Positions 22,944 to 34,735 of a stretch of 64,000 bases of DNA are shown piece by piece (the first letter of the stretch is position 1; the number at the start of each line of letters is the position of its first letter). The position numbers and the translations under genes are program-made. The notes under the pieces were generated by a model. The model was not told where the DNA came from. It worked only from the letters and a program-made list of their open reading frames with translations, and did no database searches. The stretch is from Shinisaurus crocodilurus (Eukaryota > Chordata > Lepidosauria > Squamata > Shinisauridae), in contig JAHFWL010000251.1 of assembly GCA_021292165.1 (NCBI GenBank), forward strand, positions 104,290 through 168,289, read 5' to 3'.

Positions 22944-23132
22944 TAGAAGCACGATATCAGCTCCCATGAGCAGCTCCCATGTCGTCAACTTTTAGTTGAT
23001 TCCATTCATAATTCCTTCTGAAAAGATTGGCTTGGTTTAAGGTCTAGGCTTGTTAAGATTTACACTTTTCCATCCTGGGAAGAAAAACATAATTTTGCAG
23101 GCCTGTCTCCTTGCTACATGGACACTGAACAT

Positions 23133-23370
23133 GTCATAGCCTGGGGAGGCTGTTGACTCCTGTGTCCGTGGTGGGGCTCCTTATCCATTGCAGCTTTTAT
23201 TCTGAGCTGCATAGGAGCTATCCATGGTGCTGAACTCCATCCCCAAAATAGGTTCACCACCACAGAGCACCATGGATTGTTCCTATAAAGCTCAGAATAA
23301 AAGCTGGTGCATTACAACAGATAAGGAGCTCCACGGTCATAGGAGTCACCGGCCTCCCCTGGTCATAGAC
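23133..23370. repeat. foldback MITE
   Basis: About 115-bp arms are mutually complementary. Left: GTCATAGCCTGGGGAGGC, TGACTCCTGTGTCCGTGG, GCTCCTTATCCATTG, CAGCTTTTATTCTGAGCT. The right arm carries the complement in reverse order up to CCTCCCCTGGTCATAGAC. No coding capacity. Confidence 0.75.
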
Positions 23371-23877
23371 CTATATAATGACTGATGCACGTGAGTGTTT
23401 ATTTTTGTTTTTTGCTTTTGGTGGAGGCGGCGGGGGGGGGGGATGTGAATATGTGTTTGCCTTGTCAAGCTACTGAAAATAGGTTACGGTAAGTGTTTCA
23501 GGAGAGTCATCACTAAAACTTGTAGACAAAGGAGAATGGTTACCATATTCAACCAATCTCATGCAGGCAGGTGATCTCACCAGCATAGATTAAGGTACAC
23601 AGAAGGCTTAAAAAATAAATCCACAGAAATTGCTAACTCACTAGCATTCCTTCTATTCTGACCACCCACTCTTCCTAGTCCAGAGGCCTTTTTTTCCTAA
23701 AAAAAACAATAACAAAACAAAACCTGTTTTGTAAAGTGACACCACCTTCCTGGTGTCATGGAGATGATTGTTATTCACTGTAAGTGAGCAAATGAGTAGC
23801 TATTTACAAGACTGAAGCATAGTTCTCCAAAACATTGTCATCACATATCTCCCAATCTTGCTGCTTTAGAGTTCCCT

Positions 23878-23938
<61 letters not shown>

Positions 23939-24422
23939 GTAAAGAAAGCTCAAAATGAAGTATAGGCTAAAGCTATATCTTTCCAGCAACCTGTGCACCT
24001 AGATTACAGTATCTGCCTTTGACTTATTCTAGACAGCTTGATGGAAAGGATACTGATGGCGTGTGAGAGAGAGGGAAAGTGAAGTCTGCTTGCTGTTTAT
24101 CATCAGCCACTCAGCTTGCTGTGCTAGGCAACTGGTGCAGAAAACAGCCTTCCAATCAGTGGTGTATGGGTAAACCAAATATGAACAGCAAGAGGCAGGC
24201 CTTTCTTTCTGGTGGTGCAAAAAAAGATTTTTAAAAAGGTAAGAGACTGAGAATTTCTTTTAGGGAAAAGAAGAATGATGCTTGCTTATGGGGATGCATC
24301 CAGATTGAGACTGATGTGCTGTGGTCTTGCTGGTAGGAGGACCAGATATGCCACGTGATGTGGGGCTGCTACCGAAAATGGCACCACTGTGTTGAGTTGT
24401 CCTCCTTCTCTCTGTAACACTT
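23371..24422. other. noncoding DNA with (CT)n/(AT)n microsatellite
   Basis: Unique sequence except for a compound microsatellite at 23877-23934 (about 12 CT units then about 16 AT units) and a G-run near 23434. Confidence 0.6.
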
Positions 24423-24876
24423 GGGGTGTGTTCGCATGACACGGGAACCGCGGGGGAGCAGAAGTCCCCCACGGCTCCCGTGTCGTGCGAACGCCAACCA
24501 GGGTGCCCCCGTGGGACGACCGCACGTGGGATGCATGCAAAGTGACCATGGTCGGTAGAGGGGTAAGCCCCCACCACGCGTGGCCACCCTGCTGTGTGAA
24601 CAGCGGGCGGCCGTCCCATGGAGGCCACACAGAGGTGGCAGCCCAGAGCGGCCGTAGCTGCCGCCGCTCCATCCTGTAGGGGCAAACGGCCCCTCTGGGC
24701 ATCCCAGTCCCCGCCCCCTAGCACTGGGAGGCTTGCACTGCGATGCAGGGACTGCCGGCTCCACTGGGGTCCACCCATGCGCACGGGGCGCAGGCCGTCT
24801 ACGGCGCCCTGCCGGACCCTGTGGATTGCCCCGTGGTGCCTCCCTCGCCCGCAGATTGGGTCGTGCGAACCGGCCC
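24423..24876. mobile_element. GC-rich MITE with terminal hairpin, copy 2
   Basis: Ends GGGGTGTGTTCGCATGAC and GTCGTGCGAACCGGCCC. A long hairpin at 24430-24492 pairs GACACGGGAACCGCGGGGGA-type sequence with its complement. Homologous along its length to 13595-14060. The minus frames of up to 265 codons across it are composition artefacts: four overlapping frames are open and none resembles a protein. Confidence 0.75.
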
Positions 24877-26072
24877 TTAGGCAGACCTTGCTGTGTCTTT
24901 CCTCCATGTTCCTCTGCCTCCTCAAGTAGCAGCAGAGTATTTGGAGCACGGTAGAGAAAAGCCACATAGTCTGACTATATGTTCTGAGGTGTGATAGGAG
25001 ATCGGGATGGGTGTATTTGTCAGTTGCACTCTCTCCCACATTCAGATTTTGAAACAAAATTCAAAACATTCCAAACCAAATTCTCACCCATTTGCATCAG
25101 CCAAATTCAATAGATTCAGCTATTCCCAGCACAGAGAGAACCATGAAGTACCAACCTGTCTGCCATATAGCTGCTAAAGATGATGAGTCTGTCAGAAAAC
25201 GAAGAAAAGAAAAGAAAAAAAAGGAGGTGGCAAACCTAATTAAGAACTAACATGGTTGAATACACAGGGATTCAAACCCAGACTTCAAAGAGTTAAGCGC
25301 TCAAAGCCCTGGGCCTTGATGGATGGATCTGCCCATTTTGGTTTCTCTCACATTCCCCCCCCCCAAATTCTTTTTGTCCTAAATGTGGAGAACTTTGCTG
25401 TACGTCATCTTAGGAGAGCTTCTGCCCTGAGAGGGCCCCAATAAATATTTTAAATAAATAAATGTTGGTAAATTCTTATCCAAGCTGACATGACATTCTT
25501 ACCCTTCTTGATGATGGTTAAATGCAACATTGCATTTCCATTTTACCTGGTGGTTTCCAGGTGATTTCACTAAGAACTGGAGGTGGCACTGATGTCCCCG
25601 TGCCTTTAACAGGCGTAAGTGCGAGGTTTCTTGGTATGTTGGTAGAGTGGTGGACAATTCTTCACCTGGGTATTCCTGCTTTCACAGGTGCCCTACCAGA
25701 GAAAAGGTGGCCATTATGCAGCTATGACAGAGCAAAAAGCAGGAGATTATAGGCAGTGATAATCGGAGAAAGAGAGCTCTATTTACATAGTTATAATGGA
25801 CAAGATGTGGTAATGTTTGAGATGTTTCCTTTGGGGCTATATATCAAATGGGGCTCCTCATGTAACAGTGAGGTAGCAAAAGTCATCACAGGCTGATTTT
25901 ACCATTTGAAAAACAAACATAGGGATTTGGGGGTCGATGAATCAGTCTATATTTTTGGTCTATGTCACTTTTGCGTGTGCTCACTCAAAGTCCGCCCCTT
26001 TTCAGCATTAATCTGTAAATTTGGTTTTTAAAATCTGTATAAACATTCATGTTTATAGATGTATTTCCAAAA

Positions 26073-26111
<39 letters not shown>

Positions 26112-26229
26112 GAGTTCAGAACTGCATCCGAAACATGTGGAAAGTGCAAAAGAAGACCCTATACTATCTACTCTTTCTCATACTAGATCTCTAAAGTGGC
26201 AGCCAGATATTGTTCCTAGCCTTAACCTG
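24877..26229. other. noncoding DNA, retroposon tail and (AT)n
   Basis: 25420-25463 (CCCCAATAAATATTTTAAAT then AAAT units) looks like a LINE 3' tail. An (AT)n microsatellite lies at 26079-26109. The rest is unique. Confidence 0.5.
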
Positions 26230-26533
26230 CCCGGTCGCTGAGGTCATCAGATGGTGGCATGCTCCTGGTGGTTCCTCGTGGACCTTTGGCCCGACTGGAG
26301 TCCACCAGGAGAAGAGCCTTCAGTGTGGCGGCTCCATTTCCGTGGAACTCCCTGCCTCTTGAGGTCAGGCTGGCTCCGACATTGCACTGCTTTCAGCACC
26401 TGCTGAAGACCTCCTAGTTCCAGGAAGGGGAAGCCTTCTCTGCTCTTCAACCACCAGTGTAATTTTAGTTTGTTTTCATTGTTTTTTCCTCCTTTTATCT
26501 GTTTTTGTCTTGGAGCGGTATACAAGTACTGTA

Positions 26534-26585
<52 letters not shown>
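26230..26585 (+). mobile_element. L2-type LINE 3' end with (AAT)n tail
   Basis: The plus strand encodes RAFSVAAPFPWNSLPLEVRL and then APTLHCFQHLLKT, the L2 RT C-terminus. A 3' UTR follows with GTCTTGGAGCGGTATACAAG and an (AAT)n microsatellite (26533-26585) grown from the tail. 5'-truncated and dead. Confidence 0.85.
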
Positions 26586-27130
26586 GGGATCTTTATTTAA
26601 AACAACAACAACAACAACTGCCAGGCACTGAACTGAGCATCTTCTACATGCCAAACATGTGCTCCACTGATGCCCCTCCAACATTAATCTGCCACAGTTT
26701 CTAATTGCAGGATCCTGAAAAACCAAGGACTGCACAGCAACCACTTTCCTAATATATTCAGCCGCGTAACTTGCTAAAAAGTCTTTTATCCTGGAAGGTG
26801 TCTACGGAGTGGTATTGTTGTGCATAGGTGGATACTTCCAGGTGGATGTAAACATTTCTCTTATTTTGCATTCCTTCAGGGTAATGTAATGCACTTGCCT
26901 TGCCTAGTTGGATAAACAATGCCTGTGGGGCTCATCAACTGCAGTCTGCATGGAGCGGCATGTATTTATACATTCTCAGATAGACAAGATTCCATGACAA
27001 CATCAACATTTCACAGCATGGGCAGCAACTTACAGCATTGTGATTCTTCCTGAATTATCCACATGCGTACACTCACACACACCATTTTGCAACTGATAAG
27101 ATAGCCCGTTTATTTATTGAAAAGATTATA
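26586..27130. other. unique noncoding DNA
   Basis: A short CAA run at 26600. Nothing else recognised. Confidence 0.5.
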
Positions 27131-27132
27131 TA

Positions 27133-27382
27133 CAGTCATGCCTTGGATTGAGAGCATAATTCATTCCGGAAACGTGCTTGTAATCCAAAACACTCTTATA
27201 TCAAAACGAAATCCCCCCAAAAAAATTTGTACAGAGATTTTTAATTTAAGCCGTACTACAGTACTTGTATTGCAAGACGTCGCTTGTATACCAAGTAATA
27301 AATAAATAAATACATATTTAAAAATTTGCTTGTCTTGCAAAACGCTCTCAAACCAAGTTACTTGCAATCCAAGGTATTACTG
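27133..27382. mobile_element. Tc1/mariner (Tigger-like) MITE, copy B
   Basis: Reverse orientation to copy A. Left TIR CAGTCATGCCTTGGATTG, right end CAATCCAAGGTATTACTG, flanked by TA (27131-27132 and 27383-27384). Length 250 bp. The interior blocks match copies A and C. Confidence 0.9.
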
Positions 27383-27573
27383 TATCTTACGCCGTTTTCT
27401 ACATAAATGACATAGCGCCGGAAGCCAGAAGTTGCTTTCCCCGGCTCGGCTTGCGAGAACGCGAGTTGAGCCAGGGAAAGGTAGGTTGAGTGGCGTTCGG
27501 GGGGTTGAGCCCAGCGAGTTTGCAGTGCTTCCACACACACCCCTATGACGAGCTCCGCCCACATCCCTACTTC
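27383..27573. mobile_element. palindromic TAGGGATG-family MITE, right half, copy 4
   Basis: Starts at TATCTTACGCCGTTTTCTAC, runs through GACATAGCGCCGG and GCGAGAACGCGAGTTGAGCC and ends CACATCCCTAC, matching the right half of 11363-11719. Mariner MITE copy B abuts its broken left side at a TA, so B probably inserted here and the left half was lost. Confidence 0.7.
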
Positions 27574-28904
27574 AGAGTGAAACCATTTGGATGTGGGAGA
27601 AAGTGAAACTGACAGATTGGTCCATCCGGGCAGAGGGCTTTGAGTGCTTTGCTCCCCAAAGTCTGGGTTTGAATTAGTGTTGTGCTGAAAATTTCTTCCA
27701 ATTTTTTCCCTCTAACTAATAACCATTCTCATTCAATCTGACAGAAAAGAAATTGCTTTTGAAAAGAAATCCAAAAGAGAAATTTCAGAGAAATTCTCAT
27801 GGATTGGTTTAGGAGTACTTCTGCTTATCTTACTTATGAGGTGGCTGAGGAGTGTGCACGAGTGTCCTGGCTTTCAGCGTAAAATCGTATTTCATTCTGA
27901 CAGCTTGTAGCCTCCGCAGCTTCCCACACTTCGATCAAAGCTCAGGGGAACTGGGGAAGACATCAGGGGGATAATTCCTCCCAAATGGCTTTTTCAGATC
28001 AGGCACAGGCAGCCTGGGAGTCTGCAGACCAAATTTTAATTTAAATTGCACCCTCCTTTGGGTAGGAATCCTTCTTTAGCTTTTGCTTGCATTAGTCTGT
28101 TACAAATCTTGTATATTAATCCACTGTATATTAATGGTGTTACTTCAATAGTAAAAATGGGCAAGGCTTGGAAAACTTGGCAACCTGGTAATTCTTGCCT
28201 CTAGCTTGTACAAAACAGCCAAATGACATTGGTGTGTGTGTGTGTGTGTGTTTATTTGCTTGTTTATTTTTGAATATCAGCTAATGAGTGCTGTTTAGTG
28301 TGGGAAGGAGCTTCATTTTTGTGTAAGGGGGAATTGTAACAGACCTGACTTTTCTTCCCTTCAGCTATTTCTTGTTGCTTAAAAATCCCTTTGGGGCATA
28401 ATGCTTCTGGCTGTTCTCTACTGCAGAGTGTACTATATGGTGCTTATGTGCCCTTTTAGTATCCACAATATTACTTTGATAATCTCCTGCCAGTGAATTT
28501 AAGGGAGCAAATATCCATGGGCAAATAAAATCCAATTGCTTGGAAGTTTTAGTGGCTGAAGTCAAGTCAACGATATTATTTGTTGGAAGGTGAGACTGTT
28601 CATTTTTGAAGGTGGGATTTTGCAAATTGGGTGGACAAATGGGACCTACGACAAAAGGTTGCAGTGTTGAGTGCTGTTGTTCAGGGTTCCAGCAAGCCAG
28701 ACATGCTCTCATGCAGGGCACTCTCTCCACCCCACTGTCCCCCCCGCAAAAGTTTGTCAGCATTCTGTGCCCACTGAAGCTCCTGAGTCCTCATTTTGGT
28801 ACTCTCCACTCAAACAAGTTTTTTACCCCTAACAAATTAAGTATTGGGGGGTATTTCTGCAAACCTTGGGGTGCTCCTGACTGAGCCTGTTGATACTTCC
28901 TTTC
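27574..28904. other. mostly unique noncoding DNA
   Basis: A (GT)n microsatellite lies at 28232-28251. No gene. The opposed frames at 28365-28763 and 28606-28884 match no family. Confidence 0.5.
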
Positions 28905-29000
28905 TGTGCATGGATGGTGCCATTTTTGTCGTGAATTGCCCAGAGAGCTTCAGCTAGTGAGCGGTATAGAAATCGAAATGAAACAAATAATGATAACAAT
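28905..29000 (+). mobile_element. L2-type LINE 3' tail
   Basis: GTCGTGAATTGCCCAGAGAG, CTTCAGCTAGTGAGCGGTAT and AGAAATCGAAATGAAACAAA form an L2-like 3' UTR with a degraded tail. Confidence 0.65.
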
Positions 29001-29170
29001 AAGAAGAAGCATTGACACTGAGTAGGATTGAATGAGAAGTTTTGTCTGAGTCCCCACCCTCCTCTGGACTTATGCAAATCATACCACTGGAACTGAATGT
29101 GGGCCTAAACACAATTTCTGGTCAGAAATCCATGCATTTTGGAGCTTGTGTTCCAGAAGAAGAAAAATGA

Positions 29171-29502
29171 CCTGGTTTGCATGATGGCATGGTTATCAAG
29201 TGTGCTGGTCAGATGCCAGCTGGTTTTTCCTAATTACCCTCACTGGGGCAGCTTGCCCTGTCATCTGAATGAACCCTAGCGGCATGGCTTGTTTGAGGGG
29301 GTAGCAACCCTCTAATAATCCATAGACTGTTGTTTGAGGGTTGCTGCTCACCCAGCCCCCCAAAAGCCATGCTGCCTGGATTTGGATGACATGGCAAGCC
29401 ATGCCAGCGAGGGAAATCTTGCTGGCAGAGACCTGGCATGTGCAGTGGGGGAAATAAGCTACAGTGGCTTCTTTCCCTTGCTGTGATCATGTGAACCAGC
29501 CC
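29171..29502. mobile_element. MITE related to the GC-rich hairpin family
   Basis: Ends CCTGGTTTGCATGATGG and CTGTGATCATGTGAACCAGC echo the GGGCCGGTTCGCACGAC termini at 13595 and 24423. The interior contains a GGGTTGCTGC/GCAACCCT inverted pair. Assignment by ends only. Confidence 0.45.
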
Positions 29503-29504
29503 AT

Positions 29505-29640
29505 AGTGTTTGTTAACATGCGCACATCTGAAAAATGTGCACAGAAAACTGTGTATGTTTCTAAAATGTGCGCAAATATGCTTTTGTCAATGGGTGCATG
29601 GGTACATTTGAAGAATGCACACAAAAGCATACACATTTCT
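29505..29640. repeat. fragment of the GTGCA-rich hAT-like MITE
   Basis: CATGCGCACATCTGAAAAAT, GTGCGCAAATATGC and TCAATGGGTGCATGGGTACA match the interior of 8198-8627. Ends missing. Confidence 0.5.
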
Positions 29641-30126
29641 GTGTGGGGAAAACAACAGCCTGTGGGTTGTGGGTGGCTTGTTAACCATGCCAACAACCCA
29701 CCCTCACCAGTTTCGGATGCCACGATAAGCCACCATGGTCACCTGCCATGGCTTGAATATTCAAAATGGTCACCGGCATGCACCATGGCTTAAACAAGCA
29801 GCAGTGGGATGCGGCCTGCGGTGATCACATTGGTATACTGATTAAGCAATATGGCACTACTACTAAGTTAGAATATGACAAAGAGCATAATATGTCCTTT
29901 GTAACTGGGTGGTAGAAACTATGCTAGCCTTTTATAATGAGGGAAGAGGAAAGAATAATCAATGCCCATCTTGAAATTTGGACCTTGGTAAGCCTTGAAT
30001 AAAAACTATGTGACATCTTTTAGGGAATTCATTCATACAGCAAAATTATTTTACTCTGCTACCCTTGGGGATTCTAATTCTCTTGAGCCCATAATAAAAT
30101 GTATCCATGAATACTGGGGTAGCGGA
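29641..30126. other. noncoding DNA
   Basis: GCCATGG-rich inverted words near 29720-29790 may be MITE remains. Nothing coding. Confidence 0.5.
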
Positions 30127-30368
30127 TTATTTATTTATTATTTTATTTATTATATTTATACCCCACCTTTTTTCCTGCAAGGAACCCAAGGCGGCTTCCA
30201 TAATCCTCCTCTCCATTTTATCCTCACAACAACCCTGTGAGGTAGGTTAGGCTGAGAGTCAGTGACTGTCCCAAAGTCACCCAGTGAGTTTCATGGCCGA
30301 GCGGGGACTAGAACCCAGATCTCTCAGGTCCCAGTCCAACACTCTCACCACTACGCCACAAAGAGAAC
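30127..30368 (-). mobile_element. tRNA-derived SINE, minus strand
   Basis: The reverse complement is a near full-length copy: TGGCGTAGTGGTGAGAGTGT head, GGGTTCTAGTCCCC B box, GGTGACTTTGGGACAGTCAC body, GTTGTTGTGAGGATAAAATG and an AATAAAT tail at 30127-30155. Confidence 0.9.
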
Positions 30369-31595
30369 TCTAATAGACCAAGTAGAAACCCAATCTCTCC
30401 TGGGCCAGGAATGGCCAACTTGTTCAACCCTTTCTCTCCTTGCTTGGAGGACCCAGACGTAGCTGCTGGACTTAGAGTGAAGAACTTGAGCCTCCTTGAG
30501 AACCATTTCTTTGAGTAACTCCATTTTCCTTGCCAGAAACCCTGTGGAGTGGTGGGGACCATGAGACCTGGGTTCATACAGTAGTGGGATGGGTGAGGGA
30601 GAAAAGTTCTGACCCCAGACCAGCTTGCAGTACCTCCAGCCAACCAGGAGCCCTGTTCCCTGAAAAGGGGAGCGGGGGGTGGGTGGGGTGGACCAGTGAG
30701 TGACTTGGAAAACAATAACTAGGATTGAACCAGGAAGGGAAGGAGGAGGGGAGGAGGAAGTAGAACCAACCTTCAAATGAATAAATGATTTAATTGGATC
30801 TCTAAAACAAGAAAATGGAAGGAAGGGAGTCCAGTGGTTATACAGTCCACAAAGGTAGGTGATTTCTTAAAACCGGTCTTATGCTGTGCAGTCCAGGACT
30901 TCAAGGTAGCTGTACTCAACTTCAGTTACTGGTGGCTGGTGGTGGAGCCACCGCTGACTAGTAACTGGCTGGTAACTGGTTGAAAGGCAGCATGCTGCTG
31001 CCACCGCCGCTCTCTTTCTGGGTCTTTCCTCAGCAGCTCTCTTTTCTGTCTCTGTCTCTTCACAGTTTCTTTCACATCTTTCCCTTTCAATCTCTGACTC
31101 CTTCTCTCTCTCTTTCCACAGTCTCCTCAGAATCTCTCCTTACAAAATCTCTTCCCATTTACCCTGTTCCCTCCGTCTCTCCCTACAGCGGCTCATCAGG
31201 GACAGAAAAGGGTTGGGATGCTAGCATTCTACCAGAGGGCTACACTGCACAAGGCTACATTTGGTGGAAAGGTGGGGTACAACCCAAAATGAATCAATAC
31301 GTAAAACTCGACACCCAGTCACATGTGAGGTGCTGGGGGCTGGATCAAAAATAGCACCTCACAATCACATGTTTCAGACAGGCTCTTCCTGAGTCAGAAG
31401 TAGGACATCCCATGGTACTTACCAGTGAGCAAGGCATCGCTTGCTTCTGACCTGGCAAGTACCCTGTGTGAAGTGACAGGATGCTCCTGCATTACAGTAG
31501 AGGCTCTGCAGCTGTGCCAGCTCCAGGTTTTTGGGGTCACTTGGGCAAGACACCCTCAGTGGCTCCCTACCCTTGGTGAGTCTACCTTCTCACCA

Positions 31596-31633
<38 letters not shown>

Positions 31634-32945
31634 TCCTCTTCCTCCTCCTCCTCCTCCTCCTCCTCCTATTTCTCATCACTAGTTGCTTGCTTGACAGGCA
31701 GAGAGCCAGTAAGCAAGGAGGCAGTGGCATCTACTTCTCATTCTCACCACCACCATTGCCCAGGTCACAGTGAGAGGTAGGTGAAGATGCAGGTTACAAT
31801 GGTGAAGAGGAGGAGGAATTCCAGGGGGCTCTTGTCAGTGGACCCCAGATGGGGGGTGGGCCCTCGGCAAGTGCCCAACCATGACTGCCCTTGACACTGG
31901 TCCAGGCTACCCCAGCGTTCATCAGTGTTGGTGCTGCTGGCTGCTGCCACCACCAGGTAAACCCCTCTAGGTTTGCCTGAGGACACTTCACCCAGGGACA
32001 CCTCAAACCTGGATCCAGTCCTGATTCTAGTTCATATATTGTATCTATTATGTAATAGGTCGTCATATGTTATATATTGTACTTCTGACGGTGCTTTATA
32101 CATTCTAAGCAGAGATTCTGATCAGAGAGAATTATTATCATTAAATTGATTCACCTGTACTACAGCTGGAGTTCAATGCTTTTTCCCTTCTTCATTGTAT
32201 GAACTAAGGGATGGGTTGTATAAAAGTGTTAACTTCTTTCAAACTGCATGCACCTTTGTATTAGCAAATGACAGGCAATCCTGAACTATATATCCACCAG
32301 GATCTCCATGAAAGCAAGTGTTCATAAATGCTTTAAAAAAACTAGGATTTTAACTTAAATGTGTGAGCAATTCTAGATCACTTTGACAGTGGTCTATTAA
32401 AGAATAACCTCTTTGCCCTAAACTATCATTCATGGAAAGGGTGTGATGATACTACCTAATGAATCCAGTTAGGAAGAAATTTGGCAAGATGAAAAGAAAA
32501 TGGGGCCAAATTATCTAGATACAAAATTCCATTCAAGTCAACAGGGCACTGTAAAGTTTGCCCCTCTTACTGTGGATGGTCATTGCATTTCATATTTGCA
32601 ACATATCGATGCTTCATTAAAAAGTATTGCATCTACACACGAGCCCTAGGAACATGTTCTGCAAAGTGTGTAGAATAGGCCTGCACCACTGGTGACCCAG
32701 CAAGACAAATGCAGTCCACAAACCATATATGGGGACTCGCCAGGGATTCAAAGCTCTGACTGTTGCTGCCTGCCTACCAAAAGGGAGTCTAGCTGGCAAC
32801 AATGGATGGCTGGGAAGCTACAATCAGCCTGGAGGGACACAGGTTGTACCGTCCTAATATAAGTAATCATGCAGTAGGAAAGTGTGAGTGACCTCCCTGA
32901 ACATTTCTCTAAGGGCATGAAGAAAGGCTGCAATTGTTTAGTGGT
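30369..32945. other. mostly unique noncoding DNA with CTG/CTC repeat
   Basis: A compound (CTG)n(CTC)n tract at 31596-31668 (about 12 CTG units, then CTC/CCT units) generates poly-Ala, poly-Leu and poly-Pro frames that are not genes. CT-rich tracts lie at 31030-31190. No exon recognised. Confidence 0.55.
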
Positions 32946-33181
32946 AGGGCCAGTGTGGCATAGTGGTTAGAGTGGGACTCAGGAGATCCAGATTCTAGTC
33001 TCCATGCGGCCATGAAGTTCACTGGGTGGCTTTGGGCCAGTCACTGACTCTCAGCCTAACCTATCTCACAGGGTTGTTGTGAGGATAAAAATGGAGAGGA
33101 TGATGATGATTATGTAAGCTGTCTTGGGTTCCTTGCAGGAAAAAAGATGGGGTAAAAATATAATAAATAAATAAAAATAAA
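32946..33181 (+). mobile_element. tRNA-derived SINE
   Basis: CAGTGTGGCATAGTGGTTAG head, GATTCTAGTC B-box remnant, GGTGGCTTTGGGCCAGTCAC, GGGTTGTTGTGAGGATAAAA, GTCTTGGGTTCCTTGCAGG and an AATAAATAAAT tail. Confidence 0.9.
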
Positions 33182-34080
33182 GGTTGCCAAGTTAACACTG
33201 CCAATGGCAGGGACAAGTGGAATGGAGCAAGAATACAGCCATCCAGTTGCCCACAGCATCTTCCCCCACCTGATCCTGATGTCTTGAGAGAGAGTTTGGG
33301 TCCTCAGGCCACATGTGTGGCTTGCCACACACCATTCAAAATCTGAGAGGGAAGGGCCAAGGTAGAGAAGACATGCAGCTCAGGGATTGGACTAGGAGGT
33401 GAGCATAGACTAGAGAGGATAATTTCCTTCCCCTCCATCACTGAGGCCTGGAGATTTCACCACAGTGAAAACAGGGCAGGCTGGAAGAGTGCCAGGCACT
33501 TAATCTCTTTTGTGAAGAGACAAAGCCTGAAAAGAATAATTCTGAGGAGTAACCCCTTTGAACTTGTAGGGGCTTACTTCTGAGCAAACATGCTCTAGGA
33601 CCCATGGCTCGCGTGTCGGCAGAGCAGGTCCCCACGTGCCAGCTGTGGCACGCGTGCCATAGGTTCGTCATCACTGCTCTAGGTTACACTGCCTTTTATT
33701 AAGTGTGTGTTGCTCCTAGAAATAAGCCAGAAAATCAAGTAAGATATTGGACTGGCAGGGTAAAAAACAAAAAAGAAAGCAACAACAAAACATTGATTGT
33801 AAGCAAACTCCAAAACTACACACTATTTTTCAGACATTTGCGTGTTGTGAAAACTTAAAAAAAAAAAAAAACAGGTAAAAGGGGGGATGGCAATTAAATA
33901 TCCACTACATGATATTTCAATTGATACCTTATCGTTTAGTCCCCCAAGCCATGCAACCTGGAAAAAGAGTGCTTCAAGAATCTCCCACAGCCATGCCTTT
34001 TTAGCTGTACTAGAAGCACTTGGTGGAAAGCTGTCTCAGTCATTGGTCTTGTCATCCCTGCATCCATCTTCATGGTTCGT
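33182..34080. other. unique noncoding DNA
   Basis: GGGGCTTACTTCTGAGCAAA near 33570 is a scrap of the repeat also seen near 14540. Nothing coding recognised. Confidence 0.5.
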
Positions 34081-34487
34081 TGGGATGTATGAGAATTTAA
34101 TTTTTTCTCACAAAACATGCAGTCATGCCCTGATTGAAGCCCTGAATGCAAGCGTGAACACATATCTGCTGAAAAGTATTCACACATTTGAAGAAGTGGT
34201 CGTGTTTGGCTTGTTCCTAATTCTAAGTTCAATTTGCGCAAATTTCCTGCTTTGCGCAAATTTCCTCAGTAGACGGAATCAGCCCTGCTGTAGTCTACCA
34301 AGGAAATTTGCACAAATTTGGGGAGATTTGCTCAAGTCTCGCAATCAACCGCTGCTTGGTTTGCAGAAATCTCCCATGCGTACAAAGCAAGCCGTGGTCA
34401 TGAAAGGGAACTGAGCATGAGACAAGGGGTGAGATGCAGTTCGGAAAATCCTAGCGATCTCGAACATTGCTCATTCATCCATCCCTA
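34081..34487. mobile_element. TAGGGATGT-ended hAT-like MITE
   Basis: Left end TGGGATGTATGAGAATTTAA, right end CTCATTCATCCATCCCTA, near-inverted repeats and the same termini as 8198-8627 and 62387-62715. The centre has TTTGCGCAAATTTCC direct repeats with their complement near 34300. Confidence 0.6.
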
Positions 34488-34602
34488 TGAGATGAATGTT
34501 CATGTCTGTATCTGTCAGTCAGTTCCCTTTTATGCTCTAATCCCCCTGTCTTTCTGTAACCAAGCGTTCTTTAGCCCTCTGTATTTTAGTATACACTACA
34601 AT

Positions 34603-34643
34603 TATTTATTTAAATAATTTAATTATTATTACAATTATTTTAA

Positions 34644-34698
<55 letters not shown>

Positions 34699-34735
34699 TT
34701 TCTAGGCTGCCTTTCAGGGCAAAAGTCTTGCATGT
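34603..34735 (-). repeat. (AAT)n microsatellite on a LINE tail
   Basis: A (TAA)n run at 34645-34698. On the minus strand it continues from GCCCTGAAAGGCAGCCTAGA, which has the layout of an L2-like 3' end. Confidence 0.6.

Noticed and set aside
24260..25057. 265-codon minus frame, the fourth longest in the window
   Set aside because: It crosses the GC-rich MITE at 24423-24876 and its flanks. The homologous copy at 13.6 kb does not preserve the frame.
31425..31773. Poly-Ala/poly-Pro and poly-Leu frames
   Set aside because: Produced by the CTG/CTC microsatellite at 31596-31668.
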